Source: Okapia johnstoni (Eukaryota; Chordata; Mammalia; Artiodactyla; Giraffidae). From it: a stretch of 64,000 nucleotides of DNA. The DNA lies in NCBI GenBank assembly GCA_024291935.2, contig CM044312.1, positions 49,482,001-49,546,000 of the forward strand. Reading direction: 5' to 3'. Shown in pieces: positions 11,046-23,790 of this stretch. Position numbers and translations under genes: made by a program. The notes under the pieces are model-generated. The model did no database searches, was not told where the DNA came from, and saw only the letters and a list, made by a program, of their open reading frames with translations. How positions within the stretch are numbered: position 1 is the stretch's first letter; each line of letters begins with the position of its first letter.

Positions 11046-14000
11046 GGAAAATATCAGTTCCCCTCCTAAAGAGAACAGGTAGGAGAACCCTGCGTAATGC
11101 ATCACACAAGGTTCCTCTTTAGAGTTTGGGGAGAAGTTGGCAGTGGCAGCACCAGGAGCTAATAGAGATGGGAGCAGGTGGAGAAATCTGGTGAGACATT
11201 GGAAACTTTCATTTTCATTCACTGAGCACCTAGACAAGAACTGTGTCTAGCCCCTGGGCTGGGTCCTGGGCAGATATACTCTCTGCCTCTGGGAGCTCCT
11301 GGGCTGGAGGAAGCTGGGTGAAGATGTCCCCTTAACTGAATACCATGTCAAGTGTAGATATAATGGGGGCTGAGGGCCCTTTAAGCCGGAGAGGGTGGGG
11401 GTTTTGTTTTGTTTTGGTTGGTTGGTATTTGACAGACAGCTTTGGTAGAAGACATTTTAGTAGGACAGGTAGGTTGAAGGGCATGCCTGGTGCAGGGAGC
11501 TCATGGGCAAGGGGAGGGGTGGGGAATTATGAAGGGTGTTTGGTAGACTGAATGAAGGTCTAAATTGTGAATTTTTCTTCTCCAAAAGGAGGCAAGCCTG
11601 AAATTCTGCTCCATTCCTACCAGTTGTTTAGATCACCCTATTCAACCAGATCAGAATTCTTCCTGGAGGAATTTCTTAATATACAGACTAAAGCTGTAGG
11701 ACTGCACAGGGGAATATAGACTGAAAGCTCATCACAGGGCTTGGGAGGGTCCAGAGAAGGCTGTGGTGAGCCTGAGTAGGGTCAGCCTAGGCCTGGAAGT
11801 CTCCTCGGAGGAGGTAATATATATGGAAACCTGCCCTTGTGTCAGGAGAAAGCCAAGCTAAACAGATGATCATTTACCTCGTACTGCATATCAGAGCTGA
11901 GAGTTTCCCTCAGATTACTTCTCACTAAGAAGACAGGCCTCTTTTGAGGCAAGGCAGTTCTGTTTTCCCCAGATGAGGATAATCAGCTTGTTTGGGAGTC
12001 AGGCTGACAGCTCAGGCAGCAGGCAGGGGCTGGGGGTGGGAGGCCCTGGGCTGCAGGCAGCTCTGAGGGAACCAAATGATGCTGCTGTCTGGGTGACAAC
12101 CCAGGGCAGGAGGGGATTTCTGTTTACGCCACGGAGGAGTAGGCTGCAGGGCAATGAGCTCAGTTATGAGAACCCCAGAGCCTGCCTGGCCGTCTCATGC
12201 CTGAGTCCTGCTACTCCTTCCTCCAAGAAAAGACACCCATCAAGATCTATGCTTGGAGCTACGCCAGGTCTTTTCAGACCTCCTGCAGAAAGGGACCTGA
12301 TTGCCCCCTCTCCCTCCCTTCTCTGGGAAGACATCCCTTGCTGATGGCCCCACCCATGTGCCCCTACAACCCTGAGAGGCCCAGCCTCAGACTCCAGCCC
12401 AGACAGAAATTTTCATGGACCCGTGAACTGGGGGGTAAGGGGGGCACCTGCCAGCCTTGGGGTCTCCATGGACAGGACACAGATGAGCCCCTCTTCTGCT
12501 CGAGGGTCGGCTCCAGGCCCTTGTCCTGCTTGGCACAGCTAAGCACTTGACTGGAGAGCTTGAGTACTGAACACAGCAGGGCCGAGGATGGCTATCTTAG
12601 AATCACCTTCAGCAAGGCAACCATATGTACCCTGAGGATGGCGACCTCTCCCTGCAGGGTCTCTGCAGGCCTGTGGGAGGCCCCGTAGCTGCTTCACCAG
12701 CTTTAAGCAGGAAAACCTGGCCATACAGCCTTTCTCAGAGGCTTGTACTTTCTTCTCAACCCAACATATCCTTTGATTTCCTGCTGTGTGGAAGGAAGAG
12801 GGTGGACTTCACCGGCTCCAAGGTCCCGCTGCCCCCATCTCACCACCCCTTCTCTGGCTCCCCTTTTGGGGCCCAGCTTCCATCTCTCAGTGTTTGCTTA
12901 TTCACTTCCAGGGCATCCAGAGCTGGGAGATGTCCTCAGAGTCTGTGGGTGCACATGCTGGTGGTCCCAGGGAGCAAGGTTTAGTGGGGACCTTTAACAA
13001 AGCCTGAGGTCTTTCCTGAGGATGCAGATGGGAGACCTGGCTGTGGAGACCAGTACACCCCCTGGCTATGTGTTGCTGGGCTGTGGCCCCTGGAGGTCTG
13101 TAGAGTCCAAGGCTGAGGGGCGGGGCCCCTTGCTCTGTCCTGGTTCCCCCACCAGTGACCCTCAGTGTATCAACCTGTCAGGTCCTCCACCATTGGTGCC
13201 TCAGTTTCCCCATCTGCCTCCTGCATGTGGAGGAGGGACTTGCACGGTGTCCCTGCGGCCGTGGCCCCCTGGAGAGGTACCTCTGGGACCAGCGGCCATT
13301 GGCCCTCGGTAGCCGTGTGAAGCATCTCTCCTTCTCCGTGGTCTCCAAGGCAACACCGAGCTGCCTGCCAAGCTCGTTGCCGAGGGCTGGCTCTCGCACA
13401 CATCTTTAGTGCCTCACTGAGATGGCTGATGGCAGGAGCCAGGGCGAGGCCCAGCCTCCCCAGCTGTCACAGGAGCAAATTGGACAAAGGCTGAGCGGGG
13501 TCGAGAGGGGAGGCACCAGGGCAGGGGGCCTGGGAAAGCGACTCAGAGGCTGGGCTGCCCTCCGCCTACCTCATCCTCCTAACATTGCCCTCTCTGTGAC
13601 CCCTGCTTTCTAGAACACTCTGTTTGGAATCTCAGTTTCCCCATATATCAAAGAGGTGGGGGCCAATCTGTAGCCCTTCAGACACTAATGACCTGAGACA
13701 AGAGCCCAGTTGGGATATCAGAGGCCTAGGGAATGGGCCCTTAACGGTCTCTGGACAGCTGCCCCAGCAGGACATCAGAAGGTGTGTCTCTCCATGGCAT
13801 TTATTAGACAAAGTCTCCAGGAGCATTTGCTTCAAGGTCCAGAAGCTACCCTCTGCTCCTCACTCGACAACCCTGGTGACGAGCCTTCTCCTAGCTGCCA
13901 CTCCCAGGACTGGCAGGCTCTGGGAGCCAGATACTTGTTTCTTAGAGTCACTCCTGCATCAGGCCACTATCCCACTCCCATTCTGGGAGGTGTGGAAGTT

Positions 14001-14920
14001 TGAGCTGGCCCAGGGAGTTGGGACCAGAGGGGGATGGACAGGGAGGAGAGAGTCCTGCAGATGGTTGCCTTGGTATACGAATAGCTGGGGCGGCGGGAGT
14101 AGAGACCTCCCAGCACCTACAAGACAAGGACAGGGAAAAGAGGTGCCATCCCACCCCCAGCAGATTGCCAGGTTCAGAGCACAGAGGCAGGCATTCCCCA
14201 CCCAGGCTGAGTTCTCTGGGTCCTGGGCCAGGCTTGGGGCACTAGAAGGGACCATTGCTGTTATGGAGAGTTCCACTGGGATTGGGCAGCTGACAGCATT
14301 AGGTCAAGATACTGCCAGCCCCTGTGGCCCCTTTGTGTGAATTAGAGAAAGACTCCTTCTCTTGGCAGACCTAGCCCTACAGTGCATGGATTTCTCCCTT
14401 TGCCATGTGCACAGGTGGCCATTGCTCAGGGCTGAACCTGAATTGCCATCCAGAGCAGCTGGCCAAGCAGCAATTGGAGAGACAGTGACTCTTCGACCAA
14501 CCCCCTAGAGAGTCAAGGGTGGTTCCTGGCACAGCTGTGTGGGGAAGGGTTGGTGACTTGGAGCTGAGGCCTGGAGGCTGGGACAGAAAGGGCACTGGTT
14601 CCTTCAGTCCTAGCTGAGAGCACTTATTCTGCCTGGGTCCCCTCAGGATGCTGGGAGGACAGCGGTCATCAAGACAGACAAGGTCCCTGTGGTCCCGAAG
14701 GTTACATTTCAGAGTGAAGAAACAGACAACAGTAACCCAGGGAAACATCAGGCAGCATGCAAGAACTTACACTCCGGGGATGGGGAGTGAGTGAAGAGCA
14801 GTGGGGGGCTTAGAGGTGGGTAGAGATGTCTGACAGTCTCCTTAGAGCTGTACACTGAGGCCTGAGTAACAATAAGGAAGGTGAGAGTGGGGGGGTGGGG
14901 GGTGCCTCTCGCCTCTAGGG
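11046..14920. other. Intergenic, no gene recognised
   Basis: A 3.9-kb stretch with few recognisable repeats. GC content is high between about 12000 and 14300, and long chance frames occur there (for example sense 13624-14340), all without recognisable domains. 13240-13420 is locally CpG-richer, but I cannot identify an exon in it. Confidence 0.4.
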
Positions 14921-15153
14921 AGTAGAGGTCAAGAAAGAAGTGTAGTCGTTTAGTTATGTCTGACTCTGTGACCCCATGGACTATAGCCTACCAGGCTCCT
15001 CTGTATGTGGGATTTCCCAGGCAAGAATACTGGAGTGGGTTGCCATTCCCTTCTCCAGGGGATCTTCCCCACCCAGGGACTGAACCCATGTCTCCCGCAC
15101 TCCAGGCAGATTCCTTATCATTGGAGCCACAGGGGAAGCCCCAGTAGAGGTCA
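14921..15153 (-). mobile_element. Bov-tA SINE with target-site duplication
   Basis: A tRNA-Glu-derived ruminant SINE in reverse orientation, element body 14932-15142. Its tRNA-like head reads as 'gattccttatcattggagccac' plus 'ggggaagcccc' on this strand. The 11-base target duplication AGTAGAGGTCA is exact at 14921-14931 and 15143-15153, so the insertion ends are well defined. Confidence 0.95.
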
Positions 15154-15754
15154 GAGATGCTGTTAAAAATCCCACAAGGTGCAGGACAGTCCCCACAACC
15201 AAGAATTGTCTGCCCCAAAATTTCAATAGTGCTGAGGTTGTGCTCCCTAGGGCTGCTGTTATTTTTGGATAATCCAGGGCCCCTGTACTCACATTTCCAG
15301 CACTTCCTATAAATACTCTGGGTTCAAATTTTGTCTCCACCACTTGCCCAAAAAATATCAACGGTGCAGAGGCTGAAAAACTCTGCTGTAGAGGAAGAGT
15401 GGAAATCTTGAGAATACTTAGACCTGCACGGGCCTACGTAGCAGCTACTGGCCATATGGGGCTTTAGAGCATTGAAATGGGGTAGTCCCAGCTGAGATGT
15501 GCTGGGAGTGTAAAACACACACTGGATGTAAGAAATAGTACCAAAAAATAATGTTAAGTATTCATCTTTTAAAATTGATTATATGTTAAAATCATAATAT
15601 TTTACATATAGTGGGTTGAATAAAACATTAAAATTAATTCCACTTCTTTTTATCTTTTATAATGTGGCTAGTAGAAAAGTTTAAATCATATGTACAACTT
15701 CTGTTTGTAGCTCAGGTTATTATGTTTCTGTTGGGTGGTGCTGAGTTGGACAGT

Positions 15755-15930
15755 GATGATATTAATTGCTTCCTATGTGCAAAGCACTATTCTTTTTTAC
15801 ATACACCATTTGACTTAATTTTCATAATGACTTCATCAGGGATATATTGCTATTATTTTCGCTTTCCATGTGAGAAAGCTGTGGCTCAGATAGGTCAATT
15901 AACTTGCCCGAGGGCACACAGGGAGTAAGT
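15755..15930 (+). repeat. MIR SINE
   Basis: Sense MIR: 'ttcctatgtgcaaagcactattc', 'catttgacttaattttcataatgac', 'gagaaagctgtggctcagata' and 'aacttgcccgagggcacacagg'. One of the better preserved MIRs here. Confidence 0.8.
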
Positions 15931-18900
15931 GTAGAGCTGATTCGCTGGGTTTGCTTGGAACAGCAGGTGGAGGTTGACACTGATCACTGAGTTGGGGAAG
16001 TTGGGGGAGGAAGCAGGCATGGAAGTGGACTCATATGTTCTGAGTGGTCCTGCTAAGCTTGAGATGACTGTAGACATCCAACCAGAGGTATCAAGAAGCC
16101 AGGGGGTTACAGGGAGACATTTGGGGTAGAGAGACACAACTGGGAGTCAGCAGTAGAAAAATGGAATTTAAAGCCATAGGGGGCAATGTGATCATGAAGA
16201 GAGGGTTTCTTAGGATGGAGCCTGAAGCACACCAACATCTGAGGGAGAGACATGGAGAAGGAGCTCCAACAGGAGGCTGAGAGAGAGAAGCAAGTGAGGC
16301 AAGAGGAAAACTAGGCAGGAAAATAAGATGTCTCAAGAAAGAGTGTTATCAGGCTGATCTGGGAGCCTGGGAGTCTCTGGTCGGTTAGAGCAAGACAGGA
16401 GGAGAACTCACTGACCCAAGGTAGGACATGTGGGAGACTGGGCTCACCGGTGAGCTGGAGCCCTGCAGGCTGGCCAGACCCATGGTGAGTTCCAGAACTA
16501 GACATCCCTGGTTCCTGAAAAGATCAGGGAGGGGCCACGCCAAGTGCCCCCAGCTAAAGTGAGAGGCAGGCCCTGGGGTGCAGGAGTGGGACCTAGACAG
16601 CTCCTTTTGTTTGGCAACCAGGAAGTCCTCTCTTATTCTGACTGTAATCCTAGGGGCTTCAAAGTTAGCCTAAGAGTTCTTGGTAGCTAAGCTGAGCAGA
16701 TGCCCTCATACACATCCTTTTTATGGTTGGAGACAGAAGATGCTTCTTTCCCCCTCCACCTTCTCATAAACCCATCAGCCCTTCTCTCCCGGGCTACTCC
16801 TGCTTCTTTTGCTCCTCTTTGCAATAGCCCATAAATTCAGCTCAGAGCTCAGAGTTTGGAGTTCAGGACACATGGGGAGATATAGGTAGAAACTGATCTG
16901 AGCTTCCAATGTCCTGTCTCTTGTTCTAGAAGCTTCTGGCCCCCAGCCTTATTTCCCACTGTCTATTTCAGTTGATTTGAAAGTTCTCTGTGTCCAGGAA
17001 TCTGTTCTCAAAAGCACTTGTTTCTGCTTTGGCAACCTCCTCGCTGGCACCTGGCTCCTGACCACAGCCCAACCTGGCTTCTGTTCTCAGTGTGCCTACC
17101 CTGGACATTTTGGGCAGCCACCACCCGGAGCCCACGCCTAATCTGGGCTCTCCTGCGGCTTCATCAGAGCCATCTCCCCAGTGCACTATCTCCTGCATGT
17201 CCCCGGTCACTAATCTCTTCATCAGCAGCTTCTCTTCAACCGCATTGCCCACACAACCAAGTGCTTTGTCGATGAAAAACTCCTTTGGGGGCAAACACAG
17301 GAAATTAAAGACTCTGAGTGCAGTAGGAAAATCCATTCTTTTTCATAGATTTCTGCAGTTTGATTGCTTAGGCTTCTGCTGAGTGGCTAGGATCTCCTGG
17401 TTGGAACTCACACCCATGGGGCCTGGCTAGAGGGGATGATATCGCCAGGAGAGCAGGGCTCTGTCTGAGATTCCACCATCCATGTCTGTGCTTATGGGGC
17501 TGTAGGGCTGACCACCTAGTCAGCAGGATGTCCTAGGCAGGAGGGAGCCTTCAGGGCACCATCACAGCTCACACCTAGAGTGGATCTACCCATGGCCAGC
17601 TGGGAAAGAACATGTCCTGCCAGAGGAGAGCTTTGTGACTCTGAGTGTAAAGTGTGAAGGGAACCGCCTTCTCCAGGGATGCGAGGGCACCACGGCCCTA
17701 CCTCCTAGTCCCAGTGGGTTAGTGCTGCTCTGTGACTCCATGGCTCAGTCTGTAAAATGAGGGAGTTTGGATTAATGGTGTTTAAGGTCCTTTGGGTATA
17801 TAATTGATACAACAAATGCTAGTTGAGCTCTGTCCATGTGCCAGAACTTTCAGGAGCCTCAATCAACAGCTCCCAGGGCTTCAAGTCAACTAGGCAGTAG
17901 TGGCCTCCCCTCACCTCCTGAGTCCGGCCACCATCGAAACCAGACTAAACCTGCCGCTCAGCTCATAAGCTCACTGGTCCAGACCTTTGGAAGTGCCTGC
18001 AACACCAGGGGGCCTCAGGGACACTGGGCTCAGGTGGGTACTGGGTGTCTTCTCTGAGAACCCCCGAGATTCCACCAAGGCACTTCACTGTGGCTGGGCT
18101 CAGCACCCAGAGGAGGAGATTGGGTCACTGAGAAGGCAGGCCAGGTGCGGAGTGATGGAAGCAGGGGATGCCCTGAGGGCAGAGGCAGAGGCAAGGAGAC
18201 ATGACCTACATCCGGTACCCTAACTCACTGTCTCTGGAACAGAAAGAGGAGCAATGAATGGAGAGGGTGAGCAGAGCAGAATCTGGAGTAGGATGCAGGC
18301 AGCACTCCTTCAGGTCACTCAGGCCCTGCCACAGGCCTGAGTTTGGGGACTGGGGGCTGGGGTTGCAGCTGGCCCTGGGAGAGCCTCCCAACTCAGGGTT
18401 CCAGGGAGTGGCCTAGTCCAGTCATGGGCAGAGCAACTCCCACAGGGCAGGACAGGCTACCCCGGCCCCAGGGGTGCAGCAACGGTCAAAGATGGTGGCT
18501 GGACAACCTGTTAACATCAGGGTAGGGGCTCAGCATCAGCTGTCCAAGCCTGTCAGGTCTTCTAGTCCCAGCCAGACGTGGGCTCCAGCATCCCATTCAC
18601 TTGTCTACTGACTCATCCGGGGAACATTTCCTAGTTGCCCTGCTTTTGCAGCCACCACCCTCACCCCCACTGCCTCTTACCCAAGGAGCTCCTCCCCGAC
18701 TCACAAGCTGTGAATGCTATTCCCCGTGGACCTTCCCTTGTGTCAGGCAATACTCCCTGGTTGTGTGTCTGACCTTTCACATTTTCTCTGGACACCCCAG
18801 GTAGAGTAACTGATTTCTCACCTTGGAGATGGTCATTTCAGGTGCTGGATCAGTAAGTCCTCTTCCTGCCAGCCCATAATATTGCCAGAAATCTCCTGGT

Positions 18901-19060
18901 TACAGGGGAACTCATAGTCCTCAGACTTTACATTTGTACCACACTGAATGGTTACTAGGTTAATATAAAGGAAAAAGAGGAGCTGATAGGCAGCTACTTT
19001 GGGTCAGGCCTTTTCCTGATTCACTCACAATTTCCTGACATTTGTGTAATCCTATCAACA
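15931..19060. other. Intergenic, no gene; scattered L2/MIR debris
   Basis: No exon recognised. 15950-16110 has L2-like text, and 17735-17830 carries a decayed antisense MIR piece ('ggctcagtctgtaaaatgaggg'). The remainder is unique-looking DNA of average composition. Confidence 0.4.
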
Positions 19061-19061
19061 G

Positions 19062-19215
19062 CAAACATAGCTAATATTTACTATTGGCTACTGCAATGGT
19101 CTAAGCTTTAAACGAGGTGATTTGTAGATGCAGAAGCATCTTCAGAAGGATAAGTGCTTCATAACTTGCTTAGTGTCACATAATCAAAAGTTGGTAGCCC
19201 TGATATTCGAATGGG
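19062..19215 (+). repeat. MIR SINE fragment
   Basis: Decayed sense MIR: 'catagctaatatttactattgg', 'gtctaagctttaaa', then 'cttcataacttgcttagtgtcacata' and 'gatattcgaatgg'. Confidence 0.6.
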
Positions 19216-20207
19216 TCTGGTGACCCTTGCCACCTTCCACCTTGACCTCCCAGGACAGACATGGGTCACATGCTGTGAGGGACCCAGATGAGGGAAAAAC
19301 ATGTTTGATTTCAAGACAATGCTGCAGCTGGGACATCCTTCTGGGGGACTTCCTATCATGACCTCTGCCCTCGTTAACTGCAGGCTCCTCTTGACCAAAT
19401 GCTATGGGCTTTTCCCCTTCATGGCTTTCACTGAAGTCAGGCGTGTTCTTTTGTAAGCATAGGGGTCCCCTTCCTCTCTTTGTCTCCCTCCCTCCCTCTG
19501 TCTTCCACCAAACCTGGAGAGCAGCAGAGGTAGGGGAGATAAAGGGTGTTCATAAATCCTTATAGTTTCATTACTGTCCACTTGGATACTCACCAGAAAA
19601 CTGACCGTCTTGGTAGGAGTGAGTAGAACTAGGTTATTTTATAGAAGAGAAATCGGAGGCTCAGAAAAACAAAATGGCTAGAAAGAAAGGTAGCAGTAGA
19701 TACCCTGAGTGCTCCCTGTGTGTGAGCTCACAACACAGGCAGTTGGGCCCTGAAGACAGGGAGCCCAGCTATGGTGACAACCTTGGTGGAGTTCCCAGGG
19801 GCAGGGCCTCCACCCCAGCAGGGAAGGTAGAATTTCCTCCCTTGCAGCTTCTGGCCAGCTCAGCTGTGAGGACTGGAGCAGCTTCCTGAGGTGGCCAGGC
19901 AACCCCAAGAGAGAGGGCGGGAGGGAGGGAGAGAGGAGAATTCATTTTGTCACTCCAGAGCCTGGTGACATCTGAGAGGGCTACTGTATCGCCTCTTTGC
20001 CTCTCCTTGCCTTGTGTCGGGTAAGAACTGTGATGGAGATGGCTGGGCAGTTGCTCTGTGCTGACTGCTCTTTCGCCTCTTCCAGTGGGTCCAGGTGGTG
20101 TGAGAGGACCTGGAATTGATGGGACTGGAAGATGGATTCTTTTGTCATTCTCTACTCCTTCCCTTGGCCATCTCATCCATTCCCACTGTTTCATTACCAT
20201 CCACACA

Positions 20208-20368
20208 ACTGGTTCTCATCTCTGGCTTCATGTTAGTACCAACTGAGGGGATTTTTAAAGATGCTGATGCCAAGCCCTGTCCCAGACTGAACAAATCAGA
20301 ATCTCTGGGGTTGGGCCCGGGTATCTGAATTTGTTAAATGCCCTTGTGCAGTAAGGGCTGAGAACCAC
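20208..20368 (+). repeat. MER5-type hAT element
   Basis: The terminal parts are inverted: start 'actggttctcatc', end 'gggctgagaaccac'. The interior 'gatttttaaagatgctgatgcc' and 'gaacaaatcagaatctctggg' matches MER5-type non-autonomous hAT DNA elements. Confidence 0.6.
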
Positions 20369-20954
20369 AAATTCACTCTCTGATCATACTTTCTTCCAAC
20401 TCCTATCTTTCTTCTAAGTTTCCCACCTGCTCCCTGGACATCTCCTTTGGTTTCCTTCCAGGAAACAACTTGCCCAAGTTACATTCTCAGTATGGACAAA
20501 TCCCACCTCGTGCTACCTTGAAGCCTGTTTTTCCCCCAGGATCCCTGTCTTAGTGAGCTTGACCCGCACCAGCCAGTGGTGTAAGCCAGTGATCAGATGG
20601 CAGCCCTGTCTCTCTTGTCCATATTCTTCATGTCCAACCTGTCGTTCTATGAAGATATGATTCAGCAGCTATAACAGAGAGACCCAAATAGCAGTGCCCA
20701 GACAAAATAAAGCTTACATAAAAGGGTGGGTGGAAAATTCAGGGCTGGCATGGCCACTCCATAATCACCGGAGGCCCTATCTCCCTCTCAATCGTGCCTT
20801 TGCTCTCCAGCATAAGCAGATTTCTTATCTTTGTCCAAGATGGTTTCTTTAGTTCCCACTGTCATGTCCCGGTTGCAGCCATCAGGAAGGGGCAAGGGGG
20901 AAAGGGAAGTCACGGCCCTTTAGGGCACAAGTTGGATGTCATTCACATCACTTC

Positions 20955-21745
20955 TGCTCACATCCCATTGGCTTGAATCTAGACACAGGCCCACACCTGG
21001 CTGCAAGGAAAAGTGGGAAATGTATCTTATTGATTTCATTTGCTCAGATGGTCTCTGGCTCCTGCACTTCCTCTTCCTCCATCCCCTTAGTCCAACCCAT
21101 AATCTCCTACCTCATCTACTGCAAGAGCCTTCTAGTGGGTCTCCCCACATCCTCCAGCCTGGTTTTAAATGCAAATGAGTGATATGGTTTAAAAGCAAAC
21201 AAGACCAGATCATCTGTTCAGCAGCTTCCCATTGCTCTCAGGATAAGTCCCAGAGGCCCTCATGATCTCACCTGGTCCTCTGGCCTCAGATCAAGCCTCT
21301 CTCCCTTGCTGTCTGTCTTCCAGCCATACTGGTCTTAGTCCAGTGGGTTGAGAGCAACTGGCTCCGTCTCTCTGTTCATGGTCCTGGTTCTTGTTGCTTT
21401 CTCTGCTGCAGTATTCTCTCCCCACCCTGACCCCCTATACCTCCCCCGACTCCCAGCCCTGTCAGACCTTGTCCTTTAGAACCAAGATAAGTGGACCGTT
21501 TCTCTGGAAAGCCTCTTGGACGGCTTGGATAAGATCAGGCCACATGGTACTTAGGCTTACGGTGCCCTTTTCTTTTATTTCAGTGTTACAGGTTGGATAA
21601 TGTTACTTGTGTGATCATTGCTTAACGTGGGTGCCCCTCATCTGACCCAAAGCTCCAGGAGGGCAGGGACTGTTGTGACCTCCGTGCCTGGCATGCTACC
21701 TGGGCCACAAAGGTCCTCACTAAATGTTGGCTGCCTGGGTGAATT
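20955..21745 (-). repeat. L2 LINE 3' part
   Basis: Antisense L2: 'gcagcttcccattgctctcaggataa', 'cctcatgatctcacctgg', 'gctgcagtattctctcccc', then the tail-like 'aaagctccaggagggcagggac' and 'gcctggcatgctacctgg', ending in 'cactaaatgttgg'. Order and spacing fit an L2 3' end. Confidence 0.65.
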
Positions 21746-22329
21746 GTGAGGCATGGCAAAGTGTGAAGAATGACTCCCAGGTTTCTGGCTCACACTGAGA
21801 TGCCAAATGTGCAGACAGGGCCTGGGGAGATGGGTGCAGATTGGAGTAGGATCCTGTGTTCAGTGTTGGAAATGTTGGGCCAGGGGGGGTGTCAACTAGG
21901 CTGTTGGAAAGTGACCCTGGACTTCCAGGAAGATGTATAACTTGAATCAACTGACATTGCATTCTCCTTTTGGTTCAAGGTTATCATGAGTCAAGGCTGC
22001 CACAAAGGCAGTCATTCGGGGGGCTGGTGGTAAGAATAGGGGCCCTGGTCTTGTGTCCAACTTTAGATAAGAAAAATTGGGAAAGAGGTACTAAACTCCT
22101 TAATGAAATTTTCTCTACTGAGTTCTATTCTCAAAACAGCTTGTTTGAGGCCTTAGATTGTCAGGGAAGCTGAGGGTCTGGGTAGCAAGCACAGTGAGCA
22201 TGGAGGGGCTGGAATGGTGGTGACAGGGCACACTTCTCACCACGCTCTACACCCATGAGAAGGCTTGTTCAGCAAACACATACGGGATGTCTACTGAATG
22301 CCGAGGCCTGGGGATCAATCGTGATAGTG

Positions 22330-22458
22330 GCAGTGGCAGAATAGTATAGCTGCTATTTATAGAGCCTCACTCACATCAGACATCACCCTATGCACTAGGC
22401 ACAGAAACACATTTAATCCTTAAACAACCCCATGTGCCATTATTCACATTTTACAGCT
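22330..22458 (+). repeat. MIR SINE interrupted by a Bov-tA insertion
   Basis: Sense MIR 'agctgctatttatagagc', 'catttaatccttaaacaacccc' and 'tattcacattttacagctgggga' is cut exactly where the MIR core should read on into 'gaaac'. The young SINE at 22469 explains the break. L2-like text precedes it from about 22260. Confidence 0.7.
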
Positions 22459-22691
22459 GGGGAAACCATGCTCAGTTGCTCAGTCGTGTCTGACTCTTGG
22501 TGACCCCATGGACTGTAGCCCTCCAGGCTCCTCTGTCCATTAGATTTCCCAGGCCAGAATACAGGATTGGGTTGCCATTTCCTTCTCCAGGGGATCTTCT
22601 TGACCCAAGGATCGATCCCACAGTCTCCTGGGTCTCCTGCATCAGCAGGAGTCTTTACCACTGAGCCACCTGGGAAGCCCAGGGGAAACCA
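22459..22691 (-). mobile_element. Bov-tA SINE inside a MIR, with target-site duplication
   Basis: Reverse-orientation Bov-tA (body 22469-22681): 'gctcagttgctcagtcgtgtc' at its left and 'ctgagccacctgggaagccc' (the reversed tRNA head) at its right. GGGGAAACCA is duplicated exactly at 22459-22468 and 22682-22691; the duplicated bases are MIR sequence. Confidence 0.95.
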
Positions 22692-23069
22692 AGGCAATAA
22701 AAAAAGTCAAAACAAGATCACAACTACTTGGTGGCAAAAAAAAGAACAACTATAGCCCCTTTGTTGAAAAATGCTTAGAGACATGGGATTATCTTACATA
22801 GTGACGCTAGCTAGTATCACTCCCCTTAGGTAGGTGGGGAAGGAGAGCTGGGGACTGACACTTTCTAGCTGTACTAATTCCCTCTGCCTTTCTCTTGCCC
22901 TTGCCCTTTTGCACCCATTATGACTACTCAAGTTTTCTTTGGAACAGGAAAAAACTAGTTTTAAAAAGACAACTGGTGGGCTGTCTGCATTTCAGTGAAA
23001 GGTGATGGGTGATCATGGCAAAGTTAACTTTCAGCAACCTGCTGGGATAACCTTTCACAGAGCTTGGCA

Positions 23070-23200
23070 GTTTAAAAGGTCCTTTATAGAACTCAATCCT
23101 GTGAGATAAATAGTATCGTCTATGAGGCATTTATGACTCCAAGAAGTTAGGTGACTTGCCAGGACCACGGGGCTGGTAAGTTGTGGATCCATTAGAGATG
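23070..23200 (+). repeat. MIR SINE fragment
   Basis: 'gtgagataaatagtatcgtctatgaggc', 'agttaggtgacttgccaggaccac' and 'gctggtaagttgtgg' match the decayed second half of MIR. Confidence 0.55.
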
Positions 23201-23339
23201 TAAACTCTGTTCCTCAGACTTTCTGTCTAGAGCAGTCTGTTCTGTCTGCATCACTTTCTCCAGATGTCCAGCTTCATTCCCACTTGGGTCTTTCATTTTC
23301 CTGGTGGTACATTTTTCTTTTGCCTTTCCCTACCAGGTT

Positions 23340-23790
23340 TTCTTAAAACCCGCTTTTGCTAAATGTCAACAGCTCCATGGATGAATCGGCTAATTCATAC
23401 TAAAGTGTTAATGACTGATAATGACACTCAGCTATTCCCTCCCCAGAGAGTTTTATATTTTAAGACAATAATGATAACAAAAGCTCCTGTTATGGGTCTT
23501 GCCTCTTGGGGTCTTCACAAACAATTGCTATTGATTTATCTTATTTTTTCTCTCAGCTCCACCCCTATCCTTTCACATCTATGTCCACTGTCGTAGTCCA
23601 TTCAGCCCTTCATCTTCTGTCCTCAGGATTACCTCAATAGATTCTTAACTGTTTCCCTGCCTCTCATGCATCCTCTATCCTGCTGTCCAAATGATTCTGT
23701 TTGGCATGCCTTGCTTTAAGCCCTTCCTTGGCTCTATATCCTTCATAAATAAAGTCAGTCTCTTGGTGTAATTCTTCCTACACATTGGGC
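23340..23790 (-). repeat. L2-like LINE fragment
   Basis: 'attcttaactgtttccctgcctct', 'tgctgtccaaatgattctg' and 'ataaataaagtcagtctcttgg' fit antisense L2 text. Weakly conserved, with uncertain ends. Confidence 0.4.

Noticed and set aside
13624..14340. 238-codon sense open frame
   Set aside because: GC-rich DNA, no domain and no codon-level signs of a conserved protein; several overlapping frames of similar quality exist on both strands.
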